DNA from: Nitrosopumilaceae archaeon
Lineage (GTDB): Archaea; Thermoproteota; Nitrososphaeria; Nitrososphaerales; Nitrosopumilaceae
Direction of reading: 5' to 3'
Assembly (NCBI GenBank): GCA_007571225.1
Contig: RKRU01000055.1
Location: forward strand, 1-16,099
Length of the DNA stretch: 16,099 nucleotides
Positions 1 through 8,010 of this stretch are shown here, piece by piece. Each line of letters opens with the position of its first letter. The first letter of the stretch is position 1. Under the pieces are notes generated by a model. It was not told the DNA's origin. It searched no databases and was given only the letters and a program-made list of their open reading frames with translations. The position numbers and the translations under genes were made by a program.

Positions 1-99
1 AAAAAAGATCTCTTTAGCAGTACAACATGGGGTTTTCAGTCGTGTTTAAGTGCATATGACAGGGGTGTCAGATCCATATAAGGACAGGTGAAGTCATAC
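1..99 (-). repeat. Dispersed ~100-bp element, copy A
   Basis: Read on the minus strand, this stretch closely matches copy C (10439-10539); about four-fifths of positions agree by eye. It matches copy B (8881-8952) over its first two thirds. It contains a perfect hairpin, TGACA-4 nt-TGTCA (57-70), then an imperfect stem around the conserved CACGACTGA core. It ends with an AAAGA-GA-TCTTT hairpin running into a T-tract at the window edge. It begins 8 nt after the stop codon of the minus-strand gene at 107-616 and lies in the same direction, so it could form that transcript's 3' end. It could be a structured RNA, a terminator-like element or a mobile-element relic; no protein is convincing here. 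Confidence 0.7.
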
Positions 100-106
100 G
101 ATGCTG

Positions 107-616
107 CTAGTTGAGAATCTTGAGGCTTCGACATACGGAGTAGAGCGTACGTTTTAGATTTTTGTCTGTGAGCGTGTCCATCCTCTGGCGCAATATGCGC
201 TTTGAGTTGTCTCTCTCGGAACCTGGGGGGAGGGAGAGGACATTGTTGATGAGCTCTGGAAGAAACTCGCGTATCCAGCTGTCTATCATGAGATAGATCT
301 TCGGGGGTATGATGTCACACTTGTCCTTGTCCAGATCCAGTATGTCGGTAAAGTTTTCGTGTTCCACGCGGTAGATTAGCGCCAGTATGATGTTGTCTGG
401 AGTGGGATTCTTGAGTATCTCCATTGAACGCTGGCCGGTCTTTCCTTGGGCTAGCTTGTTTTTGAGGCCCACCGGGTTGATGATGATCCCGTTTACACCT
501 ACTCTTCTTCCCTCTACGCCTGTTACGGTGGCAAATATGAAATCCTTGTACTCGCCGTTCTCTTTTACGGAAAATATATTGATGCCTTCTTCTAGTTTGG
601 GTTTCCGTCCTAACAC
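107..616 (-). CDS. Unrecognised 169-aa protein
   Basis: A complete reading frame of 169 codons starting with GTG. The start is supported by a TATA-like box (638-645) centred about 25 nt upstream, as expected for a leaderless archaeal mRNA. I do not recognise the family. The protein is soluble-looking and mixed-charge, with no signal peptide, membrane segment or cysteine cluster. The N-terminal third looks beta-rich (VKENGEYKDFIFATVTG, GVNGIIINPVG); the C-terminal half looks helical and basic (KRILRQRMDTLTDKNLKRTL). It is transcribed away from the alaS-leuS operon and separated from it by a 660-bp repeat-rich gap, so context gives no clue to function. The length and promoter make it a likely real gene. 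Confidence 0.72.
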   Translation of the reverse strand: MLGRKPKLEEGINIFSVKENGEYKDFIFATVTGVEGRRVGVNGIIINPVGLKNKLAQGKTGQRSMEILKNPTPDNIILALIYRVEHENFTDILDLDKDKCDIIPPKIYLMIDSWIREFLPELINNVLSLPPGSERDNSKRILRQRMDTLTDKNLKRTLYSVCRSLKILN

Positions 617-637
617 ATTTGATATGTGCGATATCTG

Positions 638-645
638 TATTTAAT
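638..645 (-). promoter_or_regulatory. TATA box of the 169-aa gene
   Basis: On the minus strand the sequence reads ATTAAATA, centred about 25 nt before the GTG at 616. This fits a leaderless transcript starting at or next to the start codon. Confidence 0.6.
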
Positions 646-684
646 CCGTTCCTTTAAAAAAGACTGCCGTGTGTCTACAGAATC

Positions 685-796
685 CGTAATGTCTACTGCT
701 GCAAGATCGTAATGCCCACTGTGAACCCGTAATGCCCACTGCTGCATGACCGTAATACCCACTATTACATGACCGTAATACCCACTATTACATGAC
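685..796. repeat. Tandem array, ~23-bp unit, five copies
   Basis: Five head-to-tail units begin with CGTAAT at 685, 708, 728, 751 and 774. Four are 23 bp and the second is 20 bp. The last two are identical; the others differ at a few positions. The common core is CGTAATRCCCACT followed by a variable part ending in CATGAC. It lies in the gap between the divergent 169-aa gene and alaS. No reading frame is supported across it. Confidence 0.9.
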
Positions 797-1248
797 CTGC
801 GGTTTTGCAGCTGGTTGTTACGGGCACCTTGGATCGCAGGCGTGTGACTTTGTGCCTTAAACGGCCCCTAGTGGGACTAGGGCGATGTGTGTTCCCCATT
901 GGTTTTGGATGTTTTTTGACACATTACGACTGGAAAATATCCATTGTCAATGTGGATTGCTACATGGTAACTGTTTACATTCAGCGTAAATAATTTGCCA
1001 AATTTGTGCCTAGAATAGGTCATTCAGGCGTTGGGGACGTAGACAGTTACACGTAAACAGTTACGCTACATGCAGGCGGGGGCGAGACACGACAAAAGTA
1101 CTAGGACAAGTAGATGACCTGGCAGTTCTAGTCGTGGCATCGGACCGCATGTGTCTGCAGTGAGCATTATACAATCTTTACAATTATGCCTGCCACCGTC
1201 ACAGCGGCAGCCTGTGTATACAATGTGCAAGATCGTAATCGACAATTC
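797..1248. other. Gene-poor gap with small inverted repeats
   Basis: No convincing gene is seen. Three structures stand out. First, a perfect 7-bp hairpin CCCTAGT-GGG-ACTAGGG (866-882). Second, a 12-bp inverted repeat: GTAACTGTTTAC (967-978) and its exact complement (1053-1064). Third, a near-identical complement at 1039-1050. A 62-codon frame at 805-993 has no promoter at the right distance and no recognisable composition. The gap ends at the alaS promoter. Confidence 0.6.
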
Positions 1249-1255
1249 TTAATAA
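1249..1255 (+). promoter_or_regulatory. TATA box of the alaS-leuS operon
   Basis: TTAATAA is centred 25 nt before the TTG start of alaS. An in-frame stop at 1253-1255 excludes any start further upstream. The 14-mer TGCAAGATCGTAAT just upstream (1226-1239) repeats one in the 23-bp tandem array (700-713). Confidence 0.65.
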
Positions 1256-1276
1256 CCGTGTAAGAGTGCCAAACTG

Positions 1277-4216
1277 TTGAATAAAAAGGAGATTCTAAGG
1301 GAGTTCTCTGCTGACCCGCAGCGGTACTATGCCGTCAGGCTCTTTGAGGATGAGGGCTTTACGCGCAAGTCCTGCAGAGTGTGTGGCAGGTTCTTTTGGA
1401 CACTTGATGCTGCAAGGGATACGTGTCCCGACGACGGCTCTGACACATACTCCTTCATCGGGGATCCGCCCACCTCCGCACGGTTCGACTATGCCGAGGC
1501 GTGGAGACAGGTGGAGTCGTTCTTTGTCGAGAACGGCCACACATCGGTAAGCCGGTACCCGGTGGTCTGCAGGTGGCGCGACGATCTCTATTTTACGATA
1601 GCCTCGATAGTGGACTTTCAGCGGGTGATGGGCTCAAAGGTGGTATTTGAGTTTCCTGCAAACCCCCTGGTGGTTCCGCAGACCTGCTTGCGCTTTAAGG
1701 ATCTGGAGAATGTGGGGGTTACGGGCCGGCACTTTTCGAGCTTCTGTATGGTGGGACAGCACAGCATTCCAGACTCAGAAGACGGCAAGGGGTACTGGAA
1801 GGACCGGTGCATCGACTTGGACTACCACATGCTTACACGGCGCTTTGGTATCGATGCAGACGAGATAGTCTTTGTAGAGGATGTGTGGTCCGGCGGCGGC
1901 TCGTTTGGTTCGTCACTTGAGTATTTCGTACGTGGACTTGAGCTTGGCAATGCGGTGTTTACCGAGTTTCAGGGCGAGCTGGGACGCCACACCACACTTG
2001 ACCGGAGGATAATAGACATGGGTGCGGGACTCGAGAGGCTTTCATGGATTACGATGGGCACCCCGACGGCATACGATTGTTGTTTTGGCGGGATCGAGAG
2101 GATGTTGCAGGATGTGCTTGGCATCGATACTGACTCTGATCTTCTCAGGAGCTACTATGTCGAGGTATCAAAGGAGCTTGAGCGTACCGGGGACCTGTGG
2201 GAGGTGAGACGCCTAGCAGTATCGCGGGCCGGGATATCAGACGACATGGCAGATAGGCTGATCACCCCGCTTGAGGGTATATACATGGTAGTTGACCACC
2301 TGCGCACTCTAGTCTTTGCAATTGCAGACGGCGCCCTTCCAAGCAACGTGGGCGGGGGATACAACCTGCGCATGATGATCCGCAGGGTGAGTGAGACCAT
2401 GCGCAGGCTGGGCCTCTCAAATCGCATACATACCGACGAACTGGTAGATGCCCACATCGACTATCTGAAGGGTACGTATACTGAACTGGACGGAAGGAGG
2501 GATGACGTAAAGAAGATCATACGGATAGAGGCCGGCCGGTATGCCGAATCTAGGACCCAGATGCAAAAGAAGGTGGCGCGGGTACGCCGCAGGGGAGAAC
2601 CTAGCATAGACGACCTGCTCACACTGTACGAGTCAGACGGGATCACACCGGAGTATCTAGTAGAAGAAGGTGTACTCGGGAAGGTTCCATCGGAGTTCTA
2701 CACGAGACTCTCGGAGCTGCACCAGTCGCAGAAGATCAGAAGGGTTAGGGAGCTTCCCCTTGACGGGGTTGCCGAGACCAAACTGCTCTTTTACGCCGAC
2801 GATCCAGCAGAATTTGAGGCCACGGTACTCTGGTCCGACGGTAGGGAAATGGTCGCCCTTGACCGTACCTCGTTTTACGCCCGTGGTGGTGGGCAGGAGC
2901 CGGACTTGGGCACGATAGACGGACTTGAGGTTACGGATGTCCAGAAACACGCAGGCGTTGTAGTACATGTTCTGAAGGGCGGCAGGGCTCCAGATGCGGG
3001 CAGCAAAGTCACATGTTCGTTAAACGTGCCGCGCAGGGAGGCAATAACCAAGAACCACACGTCCACGCACATACTCAATACCTCGTCACGCGGCGTACTG
3101 GGATCATGGGTGTGGCAGCACTCGGCGTTCAAGGACGAGGATCATGCCCGGCTTGACATCACACACCACTCGTCGCTGACAGACGAGCAGGTCAGGCAGA
3201 TAGAGGATGCCGCAAACGATATGATCCGAGACGACCTTCCAGTCTCGATCAGTTATATGGATCGCGGAACCGCCGAACGCAAATATGGATTCAGCATATA
3301 CCAAGGGGGCGTGGTTCCGGTAAAATCGGTACGCATAGTATCCATATCGGACAAGGATGTAGAGGCTTGTGGTGGGACGCACGTACAGAGGACCGGGCAG
3401 ATAGGAAGGATCAAGATCACCCGGACAAAGAGGATCCAGGATGGGGTGGTGAGGCTGGAATTTCTCTCCGGTAGGCGGGCCGCAGACTATGAGGAACAAC
3501 AGAGATCCGTAGCAGAGTCTGTCGCAGCCGGTTCTGCCAACAGGGAAGAGGATCGCCGCCGCAGGCAGGAGGAACGCGAAAGGATCAGGCTTATGATATC
3601 TGAGATAATAGGTCGCGTGGCTGCTGCGGAATCCGATTCTACTACTGATGATTATGATTATGATTATGATAATGATAATGACGATGATGATGATGACGAC
3701 GACGGCGACGACGACAACAGCGATAATGTCGACGGGTATGGCAGAGTGATGAACCTGTACGTGGAAGGCGCTACAAAGGTCTGCTTGCTGGCAGATGACG
3801 AAGGTGGCGAGTACCTTCACATGAACCTAGGGAAGAAGATGACAGGTAAGATGTCACATTCTGCATACGTGGGCGTGTTTAGGTCCGGCCCCGCAGTCCG
3901 GGTTGTCGCATACGTGGGCAGCGCCACCAAAGGTACGATCGATGCATCGCGGATCGTCGACAGTGCGGCCCGTGTACTCGGCGGCGGCCGGGGCGGTACT
4001 GCCACCTTTGCACAGGGTGGGGGAACAAATTCTGCACGGCATGCAGATGCGATGGATGCGATACGAGAAGAGATACGCAAGATGCTTGCAGCGGCAGGAG
4101 GGAGGCCCTATAATGATGATGATAATGTTAATGCTAATGATACTAATGCTAATGATACTAATGCTAATGATGATGTGGCGGCCACAATAATAACAACAAC
4201 AGGAGCGGGATCATAA
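1277..4216 (+). CDS. alaS: Alanyl-tRNA synthetase, archaeal type
   Basis: Class II synthetase that charges tRNA-Ala with alanine in the cytoplasm. The N-terminal archaeal module has CxxC at 33-36. The catalytic core includes the motif 2 region (CLRFKDLENVGVTGRHFSSF, 137-156) and motif 3 (MGAGLERL, 248-255). The editing domain carries the zinc/mischarge-clearing motifs HTSTH (594-598) and CGGTH (698-702). A DHHA1-type C-terminal domain has GGGRGG...AQGGG near residue 900. The start is TTG, chosen because an in-frame stop at 1253 precedes it and a TATA box lies 25 nt upstream. At 979 aa it is longer than usual for archaeal AlaRS. The excess lies in an Asp-rich insert (about 791-819) and an Asn/Asp-repeat tail (946-966). 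The stop overlaps the leuS ATG by one base. Confidence 0.97.
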   Translation: MNKKEILREFSADPQRYYAVRLFEDEGFTRKSCRVCGRFFWTLDAARDTCPDDGSDTYSFIGDPPTSARFDYAEAWRQVESFFVENGHTSVSRYPVVCRWRDDLYFTIASIVDFQRVMGSKVVFEFPANPLVVPQTCLRFKDLENVGVTGRHFSSFCMVGQHSIPDSEDGKGYWKDRCIDLDYHMLTRRFGIDADEIVFVEDVWSGGGSFGSSLEYFVRGLELGNAVFTEFQGELGRHTTLDRRIIDMGAGLERLSWITMGTPTAYDCCFGGIERMLQDVLGIDTDSDLLRSYYVEVSKELERTGDLWEVRRLAVSRAGISDDMADRLITPLEGIYMVVDHLRTLVFAIADGALPSNVGGGYNLRMMIRRVSETMRRLGLSNRIHTDELVDAHIDYLKGTYTELDGRRDDVKKIIRIEAGRYAESRTQMQKKVARVRRRGEPSIDDLLTLYESDGITPEYLVEEGVLGKVPSEFYTRLSELHQSQKIRRVRELPLDGVAETKLLFYADDPAEFEATVLWSDGREMVALDRTSFYARGGGQEPDLGTIDGLEVTDVQKHAGVVVHVLKGGRAPDAGSKVTCSLNVPRREAITKNHTSTHILNTSSRGVLGSWVWQHSAFKDEDHARLDITHHSSLTDEQVRQIEDAANDMIRDDLPVSISYMDRGTAERKYGFSIYQGGVVPVKSVRIVSISDKDVEACGGTHVQRTGQIGRIKITRTKRIQDGVVRLEFLSGRRAADYEEQQRSVAESVAAGSANREEDRRRRQEERERIRLMISEIIGRVAAAESDSTTDDYDYDYDNDNDDDDDDDDGDDDNSDNVDGYGRVMNLYVEGATKVCLLADDEGGEYLHMNLGKKMTGKMSHSAYVGVFRSGPAVRVVAYVGSATKGTIDASRIVDSAARVLGGGRGGTATFAQGGGTNSARHADAMDAIREEIRKMLAAAGGRPYNDDDNVNANDTNANDTNANDDVAATIITTTGAGS
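3647..3733 (+). repeat. Asp-coding trinucleotide tract inside alaS
   Basis: About 29 codons, mostly GAT/GAC with TAT, AAT and GGC interruptions, encode an Asp-rich run (residues about 791-819) between the editing domain and the C-terminal domain. The codons drift from GAT/TAT at the 5' end to GAC/GGC at the 3' end, as expected of a replication-slippage tract that has since diverged. The frame stays open on both sides. Confidence 0.9.
4130..4174 (+). repeat. 15-bp tandem repeat at the alaS 3' end
   Basis: Three 15-bp units (core AATGCTAATGATACT) encode NANDT-NANDT-NANDD. They lie beyond the last recognisable AlaRS helix (MDAIREEIRKMLA), so the tail is a repeat-derived extension. Confidence 0.88.
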
Positions 4217-7200
4217 TGGATGTGGACTGGGGTGCAATAGAATCGGACTGCCGCAGGCGGTGGGCGGACTCTGGACTATTTGAGGCAGAACCGGACAATG
4301 GACGCCCAAAGCGGTTCATTACGGTGGCATACCCGTATCCAAACTCGCCACAGCACATAGGACACGGCAGGACATACACCATTGCAGATGTACATGCCCG
4401 GTTCCGCCGACTCCGGGGGGAGAACGTACTCTTTCCAATGGGATTCCACTATACGGGAACACCCATACTGGGAATGGCAAAACGGGTGGCGGCCGGAGAC
4501 AAGGAACTCATGGAGAATCTCCGTGTTCTGTACGGGGTTCCAGAAGACGAGATAGCCGGGTTTACAGACCCGATAAACATTGCCAGATACTTCCACCAGG
4601 AGATAAAGTCTGGCATGATAGAGATGGGATACTCCATAGATTGGCGGCGCGAGTTTACCACGATAGATCCGGCCTACTCAAAATTCATAGAGTGGCAGAT
4701 CAACACGCTGCGGGAGAAGGGCCTGATAATTAGGGGCTCGCATCCGGTCGGGTGGTGTCCAGAGGATCAGAACCCCGTCTCGCAACACGACACGCTAGGG
4801 GATGTCGAGCCGGAGTTTACAGAGTATGTGATGATCAAGTTTCTGATTGATGGATACATTGTACCGGCCGCAACACTGCGCCCAGAGACGCTGTTCGGGG
4901 TGACCAACCTGTGGGTGGACCAGAACCTGACGTATGTCAGGGTGCTGGTGGACGGCCAAAAGTGGATCGTAAGCAGGGAGTGCGCCCGCAAGCTGGAGTT
5001 TCTTGAAAGGACCGTCTCATACGAGGGGGAGATAACTGGTGCCGATCTTGTGGGAAGGGCCGCAATCATGCCACATACGGGCGGGGAGATACCCATCTTG
5101 CCTGCCGAATTTGTACAGTCATCGACCGGTACGGGAATCGTAATGTCGGTTCCAGCCCATGCCCCGTACGACTGGCAGGCACTGCGGGACTTGGCCGACT
5201 CTATAGACGGGAGGCCGGGATCTGCAGCGGCATCTGACATACATCCAATCTGCATAATAGAGACTAATACATATGGCAGGGTGCCTGCAGAGGATGCGAT
5301 TGTGGCGGCCACGGCCGGACAGGCGGAAGGAGAAGAAGGAGAAGTCAAAGGAGAAGGAGGATGCACTGGACAGAACGACCCACGGCTGGAGGATGCCACA
5401 AAACAACTCTATGCCAAAGAGTTCTACGAGGGGGTCATGGCCGATGATGTGGCCACCGGCAAGTTTGCCGGCCTGGCAGTACGGCAAGCAAAGGAAGATG
5501 TACGGGCGTGGCTGGCCGACGAGGGGCATGCAGAGACGCTTCTTGAGATTTTAGACGGACCGGTGCGGTGCAGGTGCGGGGCCGAGTGCGTGGTAAAGAT
5601 ACTCAGCGACCAGTGGTTCCTCAACTACGGAGACTCCAGATGGAAGGAGAGCGCGCATAGGTGCCTTGACGACATGTCCATACTTCCAAACGAGATAAGA
5701 CAGGAATTCAACCATGTAATAGACTGGCTTCACGAGAGGGCGTGTGCGCGGCAGCATGGACTAGGTACAAAACTGCCGTGGGACCAAGACTGGATTGTAG
5801 AGAGCCTATCTGATTCGGTCATATACATGGCATACTATGTCATTGCCAAGTTTGTAAATGACGGCACGATCAGGCCCGAACAGATGACGCGGGAATTCTT
5901 TGACTACGTACTGCTTGGGATGTGGGATGATCCAGACGTGAAAAAGTGGCGGGAGACTACAACGGACATACCGCAGGATGTTCTGCGTGCCGTTCGTGAC
6001 GAGTTCTGCTACTTTTACCCAGTGGACTATAGGCACTCTGGACGGGACCTAGTTCCGAACCACCTGACCTTCTTTATACTGAATCATGTTGCAATGTTTG
6101 CAGAACGGCTGCACTGGCCCCGGGGCATAGTGGTGAACGGCTCCGTTCTGATGGATGGTTCTAAGATGTCAAAGAGCATGGGGAACATAATTCCGCTGAG
6201 GCAGGCGATACGCGAGTATGGGGCCGACACCATCAGGCTGGCAATAATCACGTCTGCAGAACTCTTGCAGGATGCTGACTTTAACATGGAGTCCGTACAT
6301 GGCATGCGCGCCAAGCTTGAGGCGCTTTACGGCGAATGCATTGCGCTCAGAGACACATACGGGGATGGTGCCGGTGGTGACGGGACGGCAGGAGGGGGGG
6401 GAGAAGAACCAGCAGAAACGGTGCTGCCGGCAGAGGATCTGTGGCTGCTGTCAAAGATGCGTCAGACGACCCTTAGGGTGGGCGAGTCGATGGAGCGCAT
6501 GAGAATGCGTGAGGCGCTGCACCTCATCCTGTTTGAGTTTGAGTCTATGATTGGTTGGTACACAAAACGGACTGCGGCAAAGGGTTCAGACGGAGAAGGA
6601 ATGCGTCGAAGAGTGGCCGCCACGCGCGTGACGATGTTGCAGCCCTTTGCACCACACATTACGGAAAGTATGCTGGCCGCGCTAGGCTGCGAGTCGGATT
6701 CGGAGGTGGGCGTCGTCGTCGGCGGAGGTGGGTGGCCCGACGTTGCCGACGACAGCATCGATACATCTGTGTTGCAAGCCGAGGATCTTCTGAGGGATAC
6801 GATGGACGACATTGCCAGCATACTAAAGGTAACGGGGATCAAGCCCAACAGAATTATGGTATACGTGGCCGGTCCGCAGAAGATGACTGTATACAGGGGC
6901 GTGCTTAACTGCGTGCTGGAAGAAAAGAGATCGATGGGTGATGTGATGAAGGGGCTGCTTGCGGATCCTGCCATGTCTGGCGCCAAGAGGATGCCTGACT
7001 TTGTACAAAAGGCGCTCAGGGACATACTCTCGTACACGCTTGATACCCGAAACGCTCGCAGCCGATCCACTAAATTTGACGAGGCGGAGTTTCTTGCTTC
7101 GGAGCTTCCCGAACTGGCATCTGCGGAGTTTGGCGCAGCGGAGGTTGCAGTTTATACCGAGTCCGACCCCGAAATATATGATCCCAAGGGCAAGGCGCGG

Positions 7201-7239
7201 CATGCACGCCCGTTCAAACCGGCCATACTGATAGAGTAA
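4216..7239 (+). CDS. leuS: Leucyl-tRNA synthetase, archaeal/eukaryotic type
   Basis: Class I synthetase that charges tRNA-Leu. The Rossmann signature HIGH is at 47-50 (PYPNSPQHIGHGRTY) and KMSKS at 650-654 (DGSKMSKSMGN). The CP1 editing domain lies between them, including the TGTGIVMSVPAHAPYDW block. An anticodon-binding helical region and an archaeal-type C-terminal extension follow. Its ATG overlaps the alaS stop by one base, and AGGAG lies about 10 nt upstream, so it is translated from the alaS mRNA as an internal cistron. At 1007 aa it is somewhat long. Two low-complexity insertions account for the excess: a Glu/Gly/Lys-rich stretch near 368-385 within CP1, and a Gly-rich linker near 716-734 encoded partly by a run of eight G. 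Catalytic motifs are intact. Confidence 0.97.
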   Translation: MDVDWGAIESDCRRRWADSGLFEAEPDNGRPKRFITVAYPYPNSPQHIGHGRTYTIADVHARFRRLRGENVLFPMGFHYTGTPILGMAKRVAAGDKELMENLRVLYGVPEDEIAGFTDPINIARYFHQEIKSGMIEMGYSIDWRREFTTIDPAYSKFIEWQINTLREKGLIIRGSHPVGWCPEDQNPVSQHDTLGDVEPEFTEYVMIKFLIDGYIVPAATLRPETLFGVTNLWVDQNLTYVRVLVDGQKWIVSRECARKLEFLERTVSYEGEITGADLVGRAAIMPHTGGEIPILPAEFVQSSTGTGIVMSVPAHAPYDWQALRDLADSIDGRPGSAAASDIHPICIIETNTYGRVPAEDAIVAATAGQAEGEEGEVKGEGGCTGQNDPRLEDATKQLYAKEFYEGVMADDVATGKFAGLAVRQAKEDVRAWLADEGHAETLLEILDGPVRCRCGAECVVKILSDQWFLNYGDSRWKESAHRCLDDMSILPNEIRQEFNHVIDWLHERACARQHGLGTKLPWDQDWIVESLSDSVIYMAYYVIAKFVNDGTIRPEQMTREFFDYVLLGMWDDPDVKKWRETTTDIPQDVLRAVRDEFCYFYPVDYRHSGRDLVPNHLTFFILNHVAMFAERLHWPRGIVVNGSVLMDGSKMSKSMGNIIPLRQAIREYGADTIRLAIITSAELLQDADFNMESVHGMRAKLEALYGECIALRDTYGDGAGGDGTAGGGGEEPAETVLPAEDLWLLSKMRQTTLRVGESMERMRMREALHLILFEFESMIGWYTKRTAAKGSDGEGMRRRVAATRVTMLQPFAPHITESMLAALGCESDSEVGVVVGGGGWPDVADDSIDTSVLQAEDLLRDTMDDIASILKVTGIKPNRIMVYVAGPQKMTVYRGVLNCVLEEKRSMGDVMKGLLADPAMSGAKRMPDFVQKALRDILSYTLDTRNARSRSTKFDEAEFLASELPELASAEFGAAEVAVYTESDPEIYDPKGKARHARPFKPAILIE

Positions 7240-7652
7240 CTCTGCTATGCGCCTGCCACCGCACGCCTGCCACCATACATTACACCTCGGCCCTGCTACC
7301 TGTCTTGACAATTGAGAACCGTCTTTGTGACAGATCAGGTCAGTCCGAGTAAATGTTTGGGCTAGGCGTAAACAATCTGCTAATTGTGTTTAAGCTCAAC
7401 ATTTTGCCATTGGAGAATAATATCTCCACGTGATTTGGTAGTTGTTCGTGCCTTGAACTGACTGGTTATGATGAGATGAAGGTTGACGCCACAAATAAGA
7501 TCTTCAAAAACAGAAGATGCAGGCCGGCAGGATCTCTGACCAGCCGTTGCAAAATTGCGCATGTACAGAGAACGCACGCCTAGAGGGAAATCCCGTGTAC
7601 GTCGTTTTGACTCCACCGCACCACCTGATCCATCTAGACATTCTGCGGCACT
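7240..7652. other. Gap downstream of leuS
   Basis: No gene is convincing. CGCCTGCCACC occurs twice just after the leuS stop, and a similar GCCTGCCACCG occurs near 1187. A perfect 6-bp hairpin around an AT-rich centre, TGGAGAATAATATCTCCA, lies at 7411-7428. CTGTC (7300-7304) and GACAG (7329-7333) form a loose inverted repeat. A 78-codon minus-strand frame (7380-7616) has no promoter and no recognisable family. Confidence 0.5.
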
Positions 7653-7722
7653 CCCACCTAGGCCGCATACCCCACCTAGGCCGCATACCCCACCTAGGCC
7701 GCATACCCCACCTAGGCCGCAT
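7653..7722. repeat. Tandem array, 18-bp unit, four copies
   Basis: Four head-to-tail units of CCCACCTAGGCCGCATAC, each containing the palindrome CCTAGG (at 7657, 7675, 7693, 7711). The first three are identical and the fourth diverges in its last two bases. It is intergenic. The unit is a multiple of three, which keeps overlapping frames open artificially in several phases. Confidence 0.93.
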
Positions 7723-7914
7723 TATCACCACCCAGCCCCGATCTTTTCTCCGTCTGCCATTACATTCCAAACATATGATCTAATATGCCCAAAACATACA
7801 ATTTCTGATGTGATTTACTATGTACTTTGGCCAGTCCGCATACGCGGTACATGACATTCATTACAAGTCTTGTTTGTCATGTACACCCCAACCACATGTC
7901 GGACTACCGGCCGG

Positions 7915-7975
7915 GCAGTTGCCCACCAAGGCAGTTGCCCACCAAGGCAGTTGCCCACCAAGGCAGTTGCCCACG
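7915..7975. repeat. Tandem array, 16-bp unit, four copies
   Basis: Units of GCAGTTGCCCACCAAG start at 7915, 7931, 7947 and 7963; the last is truncated before the TATA box of the next gene. Each unit contains GGCA..TGCC, a minimal inverted repeat. The array ends about 5 bp before the promoter, so it could be a multi-copy upstream binding site or simple slippage. Confidence 0.92.
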
Positions 7976-7979
7976 ATCA

Positions 7980-7988
7980 GATAAATAT
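7980..7988 (+). promoter_or_regulatory. TATA box of the 210-aa Cys/His-cluster gene
   Basis: GATAAATAT-type box centred about 27 nt before the ATG at 8011. It decides that start over two in-frame upstream ATGs (7987 and 7870). Confidence 0.62.
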
Positions 7989-8010
7989 GTCACATGCCGC
8001 TCTCCATGTC

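Noticed and set aside
805..993. 62-aa plus-strand ORF in the alaS upstream gap
   Set aside because: Starts with TTG, has no TATA box at leaderless distance, crosses hairpins, and its composition does not look like protein.
3104..3820. 238-aa minus-strand ORF opposite alaS
   Set aside because: Long only because the Asp tract reads as poly-Ile/Val on the complement; alaS domains fully explain this region.
7380..7616. 78-aa minus-strand ORF
   Set aside because: No promoter at the expected distance and no recognisable domain; it lies in a repeat-rich gap. A decayed gene remains possible.
7517..7854. Overlapping plus-strand ORFs through the 18-bp array
   Set aside because: Kept open only because the repeat unit is a multiple of three; the peptides are repeat translations.
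7915..8010. Coding extension of the 210-aa gene upstream to 7870
   Set aside because: Would translate the 16-bp array and the TATA box itself; the TATA spacing favours ATG 8011.
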